Source: an uncultured Sphingorhabdus sp. (GTDB lineage Bacteria > Pseudomonadota > Alphaproteobacteria > Sphingomonadales > Sphingomonadaceae). From it: a stretch of DNA of 64,000 bases. The stretch spans positions 248,001-312,000 of the forward strand of contig CANMXN010000001.1 in assembly GCA_947501885.1 (NCBI GenBank). The letters run 5' to 3'. The notes below the pieces were generated by a model. It did not search any database. It worked only from the letters and a program-made list of their open reading frames with translations, and was not told the DNA's origin. A program made the position numbers and the translations under genes. Numbering within the stretch: the stretch's first letter is position 1; every line of letters starts with the position of its first letter. This document shows, one piece after another, positions 49,534 through 58,337 of this stretch.

Positions 49534-49956
49534 ATGCTATTATGTTTATCAAGACATGATTATGATCAATTGCTTCTATGGGCACAAAATGCCCATCCCT
49601 CTGAGTGCTGCGGCTTAATTTGGGGGCATATCGATAGGAATAATGATTATCGGACAGAATCTCTCGAATGGACAGAGAATGTTGCTGAGGATCCGTCTCA
49701 ATATTTTGAGATTGACCCAAAAGCATTAATCCTGGCCGCTAAAAAAGAACGAATGGGTCAAAAACAATTGCTTGGTTATTTTCATTCGCATCCCAATGGT
49801 GTGTTAATGCCTTCATCATATGATGCAGAAATGGCTGATATCATTGGAATGATTTGGGTTATTATAGCGGATGGAGAGATAACCGCCTGGTTACGCCAAG
49901 ATGGTAGCGGACTTCATAAAGCATTTAAGGGCATAGATATTGAAATAATGGCTTGA
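49534..49956 (+). CDS. JAMM/Mov34 family metalloprotease (M67)
   Basis: 140 aa single-domain protein. The JAMM residues are visible: Glu in HPSECCGLIWG near residue 23 and HSHPNGVLMPSSYDAEMAD near 86-104 (His-x-His, Ser, Asp). Bacterial stand-alone members remove C-terminal extensions, for example in sulfur-carrier or cysteine synthesis pathways; no such partner gene is adjacent, although sufE is 8 kb away. Confidence 0.88.
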   Translation: MLLCLSRHDYDQLLLWAQNAHPSECCGLIWGHIDRNNDYRTESLEWTENVAEDPSQYFEIDPKALILAAKKERMGQKQLLGYFHSHPNGVLMPSSYDAEMADIIGMIWVIIADGEITAWLRQDGSGLHKAFKGIDIEIMA

Positions 49957-50070
49957 AACTGATGATGACAAAGGCCAATGAATCGCATAATATCGCCGAG
50001 CGTTAATTATGATCACAACGCTATATTTGCCTATATTTAATTTGACTATCTTTACAGAGGAATTGCAATC

Positions 50071-50715
50071 ATGACCGACCATAATGTTGATTTAGCGAGC
50101 CTATTATGCTCGCGCCTATGTCATGATCTGCTTAGCCCAGTTGGTGCTATGAATAATGGTTTAGAACTTTTAGCCGATGAAAATGATCCTGAAATGCAAA
50201 AAAGATGTATGGAATTATTGGCAGAAAGCGCAACTTCTGCTGCTAATAAGTTAAAATTTTTCAGACTAGCCTTCGGTGCAGCTGGTGGATTTGGGCCGAG
50301 TGTTGACCCCAAGGAAGCAAAGGCTGTAATCGGATCGATGCTCCGCAAAGACCGAACAGAATTGCAATGGGCAGTGCCTGATGGGCTGATGCCCAAAAAT
50401 GCTGTTAAAATATTACTCAATATCGCTTTGATTTCCAATGAAGCCATGGTTCGCGGTGGTACGTTGCAAATTGGTGCGGAGGTTAGAGAGGGTGAATGTG
50501 AAATTGTTATCGGTGGAACGGGGCCTAAAGTGATTTTCGATGAATCTATTAAAATGGCATTGTTGGGCGAATTGGACTCATCAAAAATAGATAGCCGTAC
50601 TGCTGCGGCTTGGATGGTGCATGATCTTGCTAAGCAAGGTGGAGGAATGGTGCAATTTAATCAGAGCGATGCTGAGAATTTTGTGATCGGGGCAATCGCG
50701 AAAATATCTGCCTAA
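50071..50715 (+). CDS. chpT: Histidine phosphotransferase ChpT
   Basis: 214 aa. LLCSRLCHDLLSPVGAMNNG carries the phosphoryl-accepting His18, in the same context as Caulobacter ChpT. The rest resembles a degenerate histidine-kinase ATPase domain without nucleotide-binding boxes. ChpT relays phosphate from the hybrid kinase CckA to CtrA and CpdR. Ribosome site AGAGGA. It stands 115 bp upstream of cheA, with a CtrA site in between; adjacency to a chemotaxis operon is notable. Confidence 0.9.
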   Translation: MTDHNVDLASLLCSRLCHDLLSPVGAMNNGLELLADENDPEMQKRCMELLAESATSAANKLKFFRLAFGAAGGFGPSVDPKEAKAVIGSMLRKDRTELQWAVPDGLMPKNAVKILLNIALISNEAMVRGGTLQIGAEVREGECEIVIGGTGPKVIFDESIKMALLGELDSSKIDSRTAAAWMVHDLAKQGGGMVQFNQSDAENFVIGAIAKISA

Positions 50716-50753
50716 AACTTAAGCGCAGAAGTTTTACCATTTATAATTATATT

Positions 50754-50769
50754 TTAAAAAATTATTAAC
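50754..50769 (+). promoter_or_regulatory. CtrA full binding site upstream of cheA
   Basis: Perfect match to the CtrA consensus TTAA-N7-TTAAC (TTAA at 50754-50757, TTAAC at 50765-50769), followed by CAT as in extended half sites. It lies about 62 bp upstream of the cheA start and just after the chpT stop. Confidence 0.72.
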
Positions 50770-50830
50770 CATCTTACTTCATATCATTTGATGCAATATC
50801 TAGCCTGCCGATTGGCCATGCATCAGGAAT

Positions 50831-53272
50831 ATGATTATGATGGACGAATTACTTAATGATTTTGTGTCTGAAACCAGAGACAATTTAGAAGCTTTGACTT
50901 CGCATTTGCTTGATTGGGAAAAAAACCCCAGTGATAGCCAGTCTGTCGATAGTATTTTTCGTTTTGTTCATACGGTTAAAGGCAGTTGCGGTTTCTTAGA
51001 ACTACCGCGATTATTAGAGCTTAGCCATGCTGCTGAAGATGTTATGTCCGAAGCAAGAGAAGGCAAAATTTTACCAACGTCAGCATTGGTATCTACCGTG
51101 TTAGATGTGGTTGATCAGATTGGATTATTAGCAGAATCTATTGAGAATAAAATTGATGTCGCCAATAATGATAATGCATTGGTTGATGCCATGTATGATG
51201 AGCTTAAGAAAGCACGTATCACAAATAAAACTGATAAAGACTCTATTGCCCTAGATATTGATAATATCAAAGAAGACGGCAATGCTAGCAATAGTGAAAT
51301 AGTAGGTAATGATAATCAAACCTATAATGATATTAATAGCAATCGGACGATTAGAGTTTCGTTAAAAGTGCTGGATAATTTGATGTCGGGTGTGTCAGAT
51401 TTGGTATTAGCCAGAAATGAAGTTTCTCGCAAATTACGTGATGTACTCGATACAGGCGAAGTTGATTCTGCTTTTGGTCGATTGTCGACATCGGTTGCTG
51501 AAATGCGAGATGCCGTTGGTTTGATGCGGATGCAAAATATTGATCGCTTATTTTCATCGCTGCCTAGACTTTTAAGAGATATTAATAAAGAGCTTAATAA
51601 AAATATTGAACTGCATATAGATGGCAGTGAGGTAGAGATAGACCGCGAAATGGTTGAAGCTCTGAGAGATCCTTTGACGCATATCATTCGTAATGCTGCT
51701 GATCATGGTATTGAATCTACGGAAGATCGCTTGGCTGCGGGTAAAAGCGCAACTGGCAATATTCAAATTAACGCGCGTCAATCTGGCAACCAGATATTGA
51801 TTGAGATTATTGATGATGGAGCTGGAATTGACATTAATAAATTGCGTCAGAAAGTTATTGCATCCAAATTAATGTCTGCGGCCAAATGGGAAGGTTTGTC
51901 TGAGAAAGCCAAGCTAGATATGATTTTTGCACCAGGTCTATCAACCGCAGATACTATAACATCAATATCGGGTCGCGGTGTTGGTATGGATGTTGTACGG
52001 AATAATATTAATCGTATTAGCGGTTCTATAGATGTTGAGAATTTTGAAGGTGAAGGTTTAAAAATAACATTAAGCCTGCCTCTAACATTGTCAATTATAG
52101 CAGGCCTTTCAATACGTTGCGGAAATCAGATGTTTGCTATCTCTCGTTCGGCGGTGCAAGAATTAGTGTTACACACGAACAAAAATGTAATCATTGAAGA
52201 AATTGGCGGAACGCAAGTTGCTTGTATTAGAGGCGAGCGTTTGGCGTATATTAAATTATCAGACCTTGTTGCTATGGATGAAACAGATGATAATCTGAAT
52301 AATGATGTAATTCATAATAGCAGAACATTGGTTGTTATTAAGCCAGCAATAGGCAAAAATTATGTTATGGATGTCGATGCTGTTTTAGACAATGAAGAGT
52401 TGGTGGTAAAACCTGGCGCGCCTTTATTGATGGCGTCAGGGCTCTATGCAGGAACATCATTACCAGATAATGGTATGCCATTATTATTATTAGATGCAAA
52501 TGCAATCGCCAATCGTATCGGTGTTGTTAATGAAGAAGAATATCAAGATAATGACAATGAAAACGAAGCCAATGCAATAAAACGTAAATCAGCTTTATTA
52601 TTTGAAACATTAGATGGCACTCAAAAGGCAATCCGCCTAGCAGTTCTGGACCGTTTAGAAGAAGTCGAAGCTCATAAAATTGGTGACAGTGGCGGAATTA
52701 AACGTGTTAAAGTTCAAGATAGCTTATATGAGATATTTGGTCTTGAAGATGTTCCAGAAAATGGGATGGTTCGTATGCTTAGACTATCTGATGGAGAACA
52801 ATTGAAGTTCTTGGTAGTTAAAGAAGTATTAGATATATTCAAATTGGACGATAATATTGCTCCAAGCCGTCACCCCGAGAGAGTTGAAGGCGTTTTATCC
52901 ATATTTGATAAACAGGTTGAATTGCTCAACCCTTATCAATTCTTTGAGCACGGTGCCGCAGTGCAGATTTCTCATGAGCATAAACCATTATGCTATATTC
53001 GTTCTGGTGAGAATGATGAATGGGGTAATAAAATGCTCCTGCCGCTTCTAAATGCAGCGGGATACCGCGTGAGTACAGATGAGAAAGATGCCGAAAATGC
53101 TGATGTAATATTAGCGATGGATGCTGATGATGTTAAATCAGAAGAAGTCCCTAATAATCAGGTTAATTTGAGACAGAATATGGCGGCGAATGAAAATATA
53201 CCAAATAGTATATACCGTTATGATCGATTAAGCTTATTAGCTGCGATTGAATCAAAGATATCAAAGGGATAA
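50831..53272 (+). CDS. cheA: Chemotaxis histidine kinase CheA with two CheW-like domains and a receiver-like tail
   Basis: 813 aa; ATGs at 50837 and 50840 are alternative starts. Hpt domain 1-105 with phosphoacceptor His47 in FRFVHTVKGSCGF. A short acidic linker replaces a recognisable P2 domain. Dimerisation at about 170-245, kinase domain with LTHIIRNAADHG (N-box), IDDGAGID and ISGRGVGMDVV (G-boxes), then a CheW-like domain (about 425-565). A second, CheW-like region covers about 585-700. The last 100 aa resemble a receiver domain but lack a clear phosphoacceptor triad. An SRHPERVEGV segment near 679-688 looks like a translated repeat. Confidence 0.92.
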   Translation: MIMMDELLNDFVSETRDNLEALTSHLLDWEKNPSDSQSVDSIFRFVHTVKGSCGFLELPRLLELSHAAEDVMSEAREGKILPTSALVSTVLDVVDQIGLLAESIENKIDVANNDNALVDAMYDELKKARITNKTDKDSIALDIDNIKEDGNASNSEIVGNDNQTYNDINSNRTIRVSLKVLDNLMSGVSDLVLARNEVSRKLRDVLDTGEVDSAFGRLSTSVAEMRDAVGLMRMQNIDRLFSSLPRLLRDINKELNKNIELHIDGSEVEIDREMVEALRDPLTHIIRNAADHGIESTEDRLAAGKSATGNIQINARQSGNQILIEIIDDGAGIDINKLRQKVIASKLMSAAKWEGLSEKAKLDMIFAPGLSTADTITSISGRGVGMDVVRNNINRISGSIDVENFEGEGLKITLSLPLTLSIIAGLSIRCGNQMFAISRSAVQELVLHTNKNVIIEEIGGTQVACIRGERLAYIKLSDLVAMDETDDNLNNDVIHNSRTLVVIKPAIGKNYVMDVDAVLDNEELVVKPGAPLLMASGLYAGTSLPDNGMPLLLLDANAIANRIGVVNEEEYQDNDNENEANAIKRKSALLFETLDGTQKAIRLAVLDRLEEVEAHKIGDSGGIKRVKVQDSLYEIFGLEDVPENGMVRMLRLSDGEQLKFLVVKEVLDIFKLDDNIAPSRHPERVEGVLSIFDKQVELLNPYQFFEHGAAVQISHEHKPLCYIRSGENDEWGNKMLLPLLNAAGYRVSTDEKDAENADVILAMDADDVKSEEVPNNQVNLRQNMAANENIPNSIYRYDRLSLLAAIESKISKG

Positions 53273-53276
53273 TGAT

Positions 53277-53708
53277 ATGGAAGGTTTATTTTTAGTAGCA
53301 AAAATTGCTGGTGAGCGTGTCGCAATACCAAGCAATGAAGTTGAATCCGTGGTACGTGTTAGAAACTATGTTCCTGTTCCCGGTGTAAGTCCAGTTATCT
53401 CAGGGTTATTTGCTCTGCGCAGCCGTGTACTTACATTGATTGATACTCAATATCATATTAGCGGGAAAAGTGGTTCTATTGAGAATGGTGCATTTTGTGT
53501 TGTTACTGAAATTGATGGTCATCCATATGGATTGATCGTTGATACAGTTGAGGATGTTGTAACAGTTAATGAAGATGCATTGGATAATATTGGTTTTGCA
53601 AATGGGAAGTGGCGATCTTTATGCAAAGGTATGATCACACATGACAATAAATTGTTATTATTGCTTAATACATATGCATTGATTGATATTAAAAATATAG
53701 CTGCATAA
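53277..53708 (+). CDS. cheW: Chemotaxis coupling protein CheW
   Basis: 143 aa from the ATG at 53277 (AAGGGA upstream). An earlier ATG at 53247 lies inside cheA and adds ten polar residues. Begins MEGLFLVAKIAGERVAIPS and contains VPGVSPVISGLFALRSRVLT and YGLIVDTVEDVV, the typical beta-barrel pattern. Links CheA to receptors, none of which is encoded in the window. Confidence 0.92.
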   Translation: MEGLFLVAKIAGERVAIPSNEVESVVRVRNYVPVPGVSPVISGLFALRSRVLTLIDTQYHISGKSGSIENGAFCVVTEIDGHPYGLIVDTVEDVVTVNEDALDNIGFANGKWRSLCKGMITHDNKLLLLLNTYALIDIKNIAA

Positions 53709-53719
53709 AAACATATATT

Positions 53720-53727
53720 TTAACCAT
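53720..53727 (+). promoter_or_regulatory. CtrA half site (TTAACCAT) between cheW and cheY
   Basis: TTAACCAT, the extended half site used by CtrA in several alphaproteobacteria, lies about 54 bp upstream of the cheY start. It repeats the TTAACCAT seen at the cheA site. Confidence 0.5.
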
Positions 53728-53780
53728 TCGCTAAGACAATTTGGTTACCACTAAATCTTGAAACATAAGTGGGGCAGAAA

Positions 53781-54140
53781 ATGAAATCTTGTTTGATAGT
53801 TGATGATAGTAAAGTTATCCGAAAAGTTGCACGCCATATTTTAGAAGCAATGGAATTTAATGTTTCAGAAGCAAGCGATGGGCAAGAAGCTCTGATAAGC
53901 TGTAATGATAATGATCATGATGTTATTTTGCTTGATTGGAATATGCCTGTGATGAGCGGAATGGATTTTCTTAAGAAATATAGACAGACAGACGGTACTG
54001 CAAAAGTTATTTTTTGCACAACCGAGAATGGCGTTGGTCATATACAAGCCGCCATTTCTGCTGGTGCTGACGAATATGTTATGAAGCCGTTTGACCGCAC
54101 GACACTGGAAAGTAAGTTACAGATTGTGGGTTGCTCATAA
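53781..54140 (+). CDS. cheY: Chemotaxis response regulator CheY
   Basis: 119 aa single receiver domain from the ATG at 53781, with GGGGCAG seven bases upstream. Acidic pair DDS at 8-10, phosphoacceptor Asp52 in ILLDWNMPVMSG, Thr in FCTTEN and Lys in YVMKPFD. Receives phosphate from CheA. With no flagellar genes here, its output may be a motor elsewhere or another process. Confidence 0.93.
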   Translation: MKSCLIVDDSKVIRKVARHILEAMEFNVSEASDGQEALISCNDNDHDVILLDWNMPVMSGMDFLKKYRQTDGTAKVIFCTTENGVGHIQAAISAGADEYVMKPFDRTTLESKLQIVGCS

Positions 54141-54153
54141 ATAGGGCGCTCAC

Positions 54154-55221
54154 ATGACATATCAAGCCCAACCTAAATTTTATTCTGAACGTCAAGAACA
54201 AGGCAAGATTAAAGTTGTTTTGGTCGATGATAGCAATGTTGCGCGTTCAATATTTGAACGTGTATTATTATCTAGCGGTCATATAGAAATAGTTGGATGT
54301 GCACAAAGCGCCAGCGAAGCTATTGAATTGCTAGATATTGTTAAAGCTGATATTATTTTATTAGATATAGAAATGCCAAATCGAACAGGTTTGGAGGCTT
54401 TACCCGAAATTATTGAAAAAGCAGATGGCGGTAAAGTCATCATCGTTAGCTCTTTCGTTGACACAAACGGTCCTGCCGCAATTAAAGCGCTCTCGCTTGG
54501 CGCGTGTGATACTTTATCAAAGCCAGGTAAATCTGGGGTACGTGGGGATTTTTCTAAGCAATTAGTCGATATGGTTATGCGTTTAGGTGGTAAGAGAAAA
54601 CACATAAGCAACATTCCTAATCTGCCGATAACTTTACCAGAAATAGAAAAACCTAAGGCGATATTTATTGGAGCTTCAACGGGCGGGATACCATCAATCG
54701 AAGAATTTTTAAAAAATATATCGAAAAATGTAACGGCTCCTATTTTTATTGCTCAACATTTACCTGATGTATTCATTAGCTATTTTGCTAGGCAATTATA
54801 TCTTATGTCAAAACGTAAGATTATCTCAATATATGAGAAAACAAAAATAACTGACGGTAATATATATTTGGCACCGGGCAATGGACATATGGTTGTTGAG
54901 AAAACACGGTCCAATATATTTGTTAATAAGATCGATGAATATGATGATAGCTATTATACACCGAGTGTTGATGCATTATTTCATTCCGCAGCCAATGCCT
55001 ATGGTTCTGATGCCTTAGCAATGATCCTAAGCGGCATGGGGCAAGATGGTTGTAAGGGAGCCAAAAGCTTAGCAAATAGTAATTCAACCATTTGGTCACA
55101 AGATCAAGAGAGTTGTGTCGTTTGGGGAATGCCAGGAAGTGCTGTTAAAGATGGTACAAGCAGTGCGCAATTAAAACCACAAGATATGGCTGAAGCTGTA
55201 AATAAGGCTTTTTCATCATGA
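54154..55221 (+). CDS. cheB: Chemotaxis protein-glutamate methylesterase CheB
   Basis: 355 aa. Receiver domain 18-140 with Asp71 in ILLDIEMPNRTG, linker, then the methylesterase domain with the Ser in IGASTGGIPS near 173, His in IAQHLPDVF near 200 and Asp in LSGMGQDG near 296. It demethylates receptors when phosphorylated by CheA. Starts 13 bp after cheY. Confidence 0.94.
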   Translation: MTYQAQPKFYSERQEQGKIKVVLVDDSNVARSIFERVLLSSGHIEIVGCAQSASEAIELLDIVKADIILLDIEMPNRTGLEALPEIIEKADGGKVIIVSSFVDTNGPAAIKALSLGACDTLSKPGKSGVRGDFSKQLVDMVMRLGGKRKHISNIPNLPITLPEIEKPKAIFIGASTGGIPSIEEFLKNISKNVTAPIFIAQHLPDVFISYFARQLYLMSKRKIISIYEKTKITDGNIYLAPGNGHMVVEKTRSNIFVNKIDEYDDSYYTPSVDALFHSAANAYGSDALAMILSGMGQDGCKGAKSLANSNSTIWSQDQESCVVWGMPGSAVKDGTSSAQLKPQDMAEAVNKAFSS

Positions 55222-56051
55222 ATACGCAGGCTAATTCTTATTCTTTTAGGGCCCTGTCCGAAATTCTTGAAGAAAGAACGGGACAAACATTATTGCCTAA
55301 TCGGCATTTCCGTATTCAATCATCCTTGCAACCAATAATGCGGCAACATGGAATTCCTGATCTGGATGCGCTTGTATCCGTTATCAAAAGCGCGGCTAAT
55401 CGAGAATTAGAGACAAGTTGTCTGGAAGCAATTTTGAACAATGAAACTTGTTTTTTCCGAGATCAAGCCAACTTCGCATTATTAACAGGACCAGTGCTGG
55501 ATAATATTCGAGAAAAACGTGAAAAAGAACGAAAAATCCGTATATGGTCTTCAGCAAGTTCTTATGGGCAAGAAACATTGTCATTGGCTATCTCATTCGC
55601 AGAGAACCATCATAAATGGGTTGGTTGGGATATTGAAATTATCGGAACAGATGTTTCTCATTATGCATTAAATAGAGCCAAAAAGGGGCGATATAGTCAA
55701 TTTGAAGTGCAGCGCGGTTTGCCTATTGGATTATTACTGAAATATTTCAAACAAATCGATGAAGATTGGCAGGTCGAGAATAGAATATTGGATATGATCC
55801 AATATAGGCATTTTAATATGGTCAATGACAGCTGGTTAATGGGTAAATTTGATTTAATATTATGTCGAAATATGTTGATGTATTTGGGTGATAAAAATAA
55901 AAAAATAGCGTTTGCAAACTTGGAGCAAGCAATTAGTCCTCATGGTTATTTGATGCTGGGTGCGTCTGAAACTGTAAGTGGTTTTAGCAATAATTTGACA
56001 AGTTGCACGGAGTTCCGAGGGTTTTATAAACATAAAAACCCTCTCACTTAA
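55218..56051 (+). CDS. cheR: Chemotaxis protein methyltransferase CheR
   Basis: 277 aa. N-terminal helical domain, then SAM-dependent domain with FRDQANFALL, IRIWSSASSYGQETLS, FDLILCRNMLMYL and MLGASETV. It methylates receptor glutamates, opposing CheB. Overlaps cheB by 4 bp (ATGA). The final codons form an inverted repeat (GAGGGTTTT at 56017-56025 with AAAACCCTC at 56035-56043) that may act as a weak terminator, though no T-tract follows. Confidence 0.93.
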   Translation: MNTQANSYSFRALSEILEERTGQTLLPNRHFRIQSSLQPIMRQHGIPDLDALVSVIKSAANRELETSCLEAILNNETCFFRDQANFALLTGPVLDNIREKREKERKIRIWSSASSYGQETLSLAISFAENHHKWVGWDIEIIGTDVSHYALNRAKKGRYSQFEVQRGLPIGLLLKYFKQIDEDWQVENRILDMIQYRHFNMVNDSWLMGKFDLILCRNMLMYLGDKNKKIAFANLEQAISPHGYLMLGASETVSGFSNNLTSCTEFRGFYKHKNPLT

Positions 56052-56120
56052 TGTTTATAATCTCATAAAACCATATTCATCTTTATTTGCAAAATCATCT
56101 CTATCGCCTAATGATAGAAT

Positions 56121-56792
56121 ATGATTTGGACACCTTCGCCTAATTTTGGATTGCGTAAATTGCCGATTTCCATACTTGTTTTGCATTATACTGGCATGCA
56201 AGATGGACCTTCTGCAATCAATTGGCTTGCCAATCCAAAATCTGGTGTCTCTGCCCATTATGTTGTCGAAGAAGATGGGCAGATCATACATATGGTTAAA
56301 GAAGAAGATCGCGCCCATCATGCTGGTGTGTCTCATTGGCGCGGCATTACAGACGTAAATAGCGCGAGTATTGGCATAGAAATTGTTAATCCTGGGCATG
56401 AATGGGGCTATAGGCCTTTTCCAAAAGAACAAATGCTTTCGGTTAAAAAACTCTGTAAACTCATTATCAAGAGTCATGATATTGTTTTACAGAATGTGAT
56501 TGGTCATAGCGATATTGCGCCTGATCGTAAATCGGACCCAGGTGAGCTTTTTGATTGGGATGATTTGGCGAATGAGGGCCTGGCCATTCAAACACCGAGA
56601 GAGAAATTAATTGATCCAGCGTGGGATCATGAAGCTGTGATACGGAATTTACGGCGTTATGGTTATGAAGCAGATGATGATGAAAAAATGATCACTGCAT
56701 TTCAACGCCGTTTTCGCCGTGATAAAGTCGATGGTAAAATGGACGGTGAGTGCCGTTCTATTTTGCGATCATTATTGTTGGAAACAGCTTAA
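56121..56792 (+). CDS. N-acetylmuramoyl-L-alanine amidase (AmpD/AmiD type)
   Basis: 223 aa. Amidase_2 fold: zinc His in ILVLHYTGM, AHYVVEEDGQIIHMV, then HSDIAPDRKSDPGELFDW with the second His and the Asp ligand. C-terminal 60 aa resemble a peptidoglycan-binding three-helix domain (MITAFQRRFRRDKVDGKMD). No signal peptide, so it may be a cytosolic AmpD-like recycling enzyme or a protein exported by other means. It ends 21 bp before rnpB. Confidence 0.9.
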   Translation: MIWTPSPNFGLRKLPISILVLHYTGMQDGPSAINWLANPKSGVSAHYVVEEDGQIIHMVKEEDRAHHAGVSHWRGITDVNSASIGIEIVNPGHEWGYRPFPKEQMLSVKKLCKLIIKSHDIVLQNVIGHSDIAPDRKSDPGELFDWDDLANEGLAIQTPREKLIDPAWDHEAVIRNLRRYGYEADDDEKMITAFQRRFRRDKVDGKMDGECRSILRSLLLETA

Positions 56793-56813
56793 AATCCTGC
56801 TAAGCGATCATTA

Positions 56814-57180
56814 TCAGAGGGCTGGGCGGCCGCGTGATAGCTTTGCTTGAACGAGGAAAGTCCGGGCTCCATGGAATGAAAGTGCCGGTTAATGGCCGGC
56901 GAGGGTAACCTCAGGGAAAGTGCAACAGAGAGAAGACCTCATATCTTTGATATGTGAATTTGAAAGGGTGCGGTAAGAGCGCACCGCATGATTGGTAACA
57001 ATCATGGCATGGTAAACCCCACTTGGAGCAAAACCAAATAGGAACGATCGGGCCTCGGTCCAACTTTATTCCAAAGTTCGTTCGGGTTGGTTGCTTGAGG
57101 GTAGAAGCAATTTTACTCCTAGATGAATGGTCGCACAGGCGCACTGCGCTAGACAGAACCCGGCTTATAGGCCCTCTGAT
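56814..57180 (+). ncRNA. rnpB: RNase P RNA, class A
   Basis: About 367 nt. The 5' and 3' ends pair (TCAGAGGGC with GCCCTCTGA). The conserved core is clear: GAACGAGGAAAGTCCGGGCT near 56850, GAGGGTAACCTCAGGGAAAG, and AGACAGAACCCGGCTTATAG near the 3' end. It is the ribozyme that processes tRNA 5' ends. Exact ends are estimates from pairing. Confidence 0.95.
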
Positions 57181-57245
57181 ATTATTTTACCAATATGATA
57201 ACGAACTGTTGGCAAAATGATATTTATAACGCTAATAGTCGAACC

Positions 57246-57779
57246 ATGGCTGGAAATAGAAGAAAAGATAATTGGGGTTTCCCTCGTTGGGGAAGTTATG
57301 AAGGAGGGCGTGAAGCGCAGACTGTTAAGCTTTGTGATCGCCATAATTGTAATGAAGCGGGAACATGTCCCGCGCCAAAATCTCCTAATAATCCAGACCG
57401 TTGGCTATTTTGTGAAAAACATGCTGCCGAATATAATAGAGGTTGGGATTATTTCGAAGGATTAGATAAAGAAGAAGCCGCCGCCCGTGAAGCACAAGAA
57501 AAAAGCGATTATTCAGGTTATAAAGAAACCGCGCATTATGGGTGGATGGGAAGTGGCGATGGCAGCCGCAGCCGTGATGAAATGACGGCGCTTGATTTTT
57601 TCGATCTTGATAGCGATGCATCGATGGAAGATATTAAATTGGCATGGCGTAAAATAGCCAAAGAAACCCATCCCGATGTTAATCCTGGTAATGAAGAAGC
57701 TGCGACTAAGTTTCAGCAAGGCCAAGCAGCCTTTGATGTTCTGAAAATGGCAGAAGAACAACGTATCTGGAAAGGTTGA
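57246..57779 (+). CDS. J-domain protein
   Basis: 177 aa from the ATG at 57246 (MAGNRRKDNWG). Four cysteines in CDRHNCNEAGTCPAP and WLFCEKHA (about residues 30-65) could bind zinc. The C-terminal J domain (about 115-175) has TALDFFDLDSDASMEDIKLA and the essential HPD in ETHPDVNPG. It is a DnaK co-chaperone of a non-DnaJ type; the client is unknown. Starts 66 bp after rnpB and abuts the next gene. Confidence 0.87.
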   Translation: MAGNRRKDNWGFPRWGSYEGGREAQTVKLCDRHNCNEAGTCPAPKSPNNPDRWLFCEKHAAEYNRGWDYFEGLDKEEAAAREAQEKSDYSGYKETAHYGWMGSGDGSRSRDEMTALDFFDLDSDASMEDIKLAWRKIAKETHPDVNPGNEEAATKFQQGQAAFDVLKMAEEQRIWKG

Positions 57780-58319
57780 ATGAGGTTGTTTCCTAAAGCT
57801 ATATTCTCTTTCTTGTTACTATCCTTTAGCTCTCCATCGATAGCTTATGAACAAAGCTTGGAAAAATCTGAAATAGCAGAAAAAACTCCTGAATATGTAG
57901 CGATGGAAAAATTAAATTTCTTAGTAGGGAATTGGGCAGGTGAGGGGGTTTCTTATTCTTCGGATGGTATGGTTTCTGAATATTATGATGAAGAATTTGT
58001 TCGCTATGACCTTGATGGACAAATTTTATTAATCAATGCTCGCGGTAGCCGAGATGGTATAACCAGTTATCAGCTTCATACCGTCATATATTTTGACAGC
58101 AAAGCAGGGCATTATATATATTCGCCCTATAGTGCCAAAGGCACAAGACCATTTACTTGCGATCTAATAGAGCAGCAATTTATCTGTTATACACAGAGCA
58201 GAGACTTCAGACTCATTTTTCAACGCTTACCTAATGGAAAATGGAATGAATATGGTGAGCGTAAAAATGGTGATATATGGCGCAAAACATTTGAAACCAA
58301 ATTATCTGCGGTTCCATAA
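57780..58319 (+). CDS. Secreted protein of unknown function (beta-barrel/DUF1579-like)
   Basis: 179 aa. Signal peptide MRLFPKAIFSFLLLSFSS ending near SIAYEQ. MEKLNFLVGNWAGEGVSYSS near residue 42 resembles the opening of small lipocalin-like domains (DUF1579 type), and the remainder is mostly beta-strand. The ATG follows the J-domain stop with no gap. The family call is tentative. Confidence 0.72.
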   Translation: MRLFPKAIFSFLLLSFSSPSIAYEQSLEKSEIAEKTPEYVAMEKLNFLVGNWAGEGVSYSSDGMVSEYYDEEFVRYDLDGQILLINARGSRDGITSYQLHTVIYFDSKAGHYIYSPYSAKGTRPFTCDLIEQQFICYTQSRDFRLIFQRLPNGKWNEYGERKNGDIWRKTFETKLSAVP

Positions 58320-58337
58320 TATATTTATTGTGAATGC

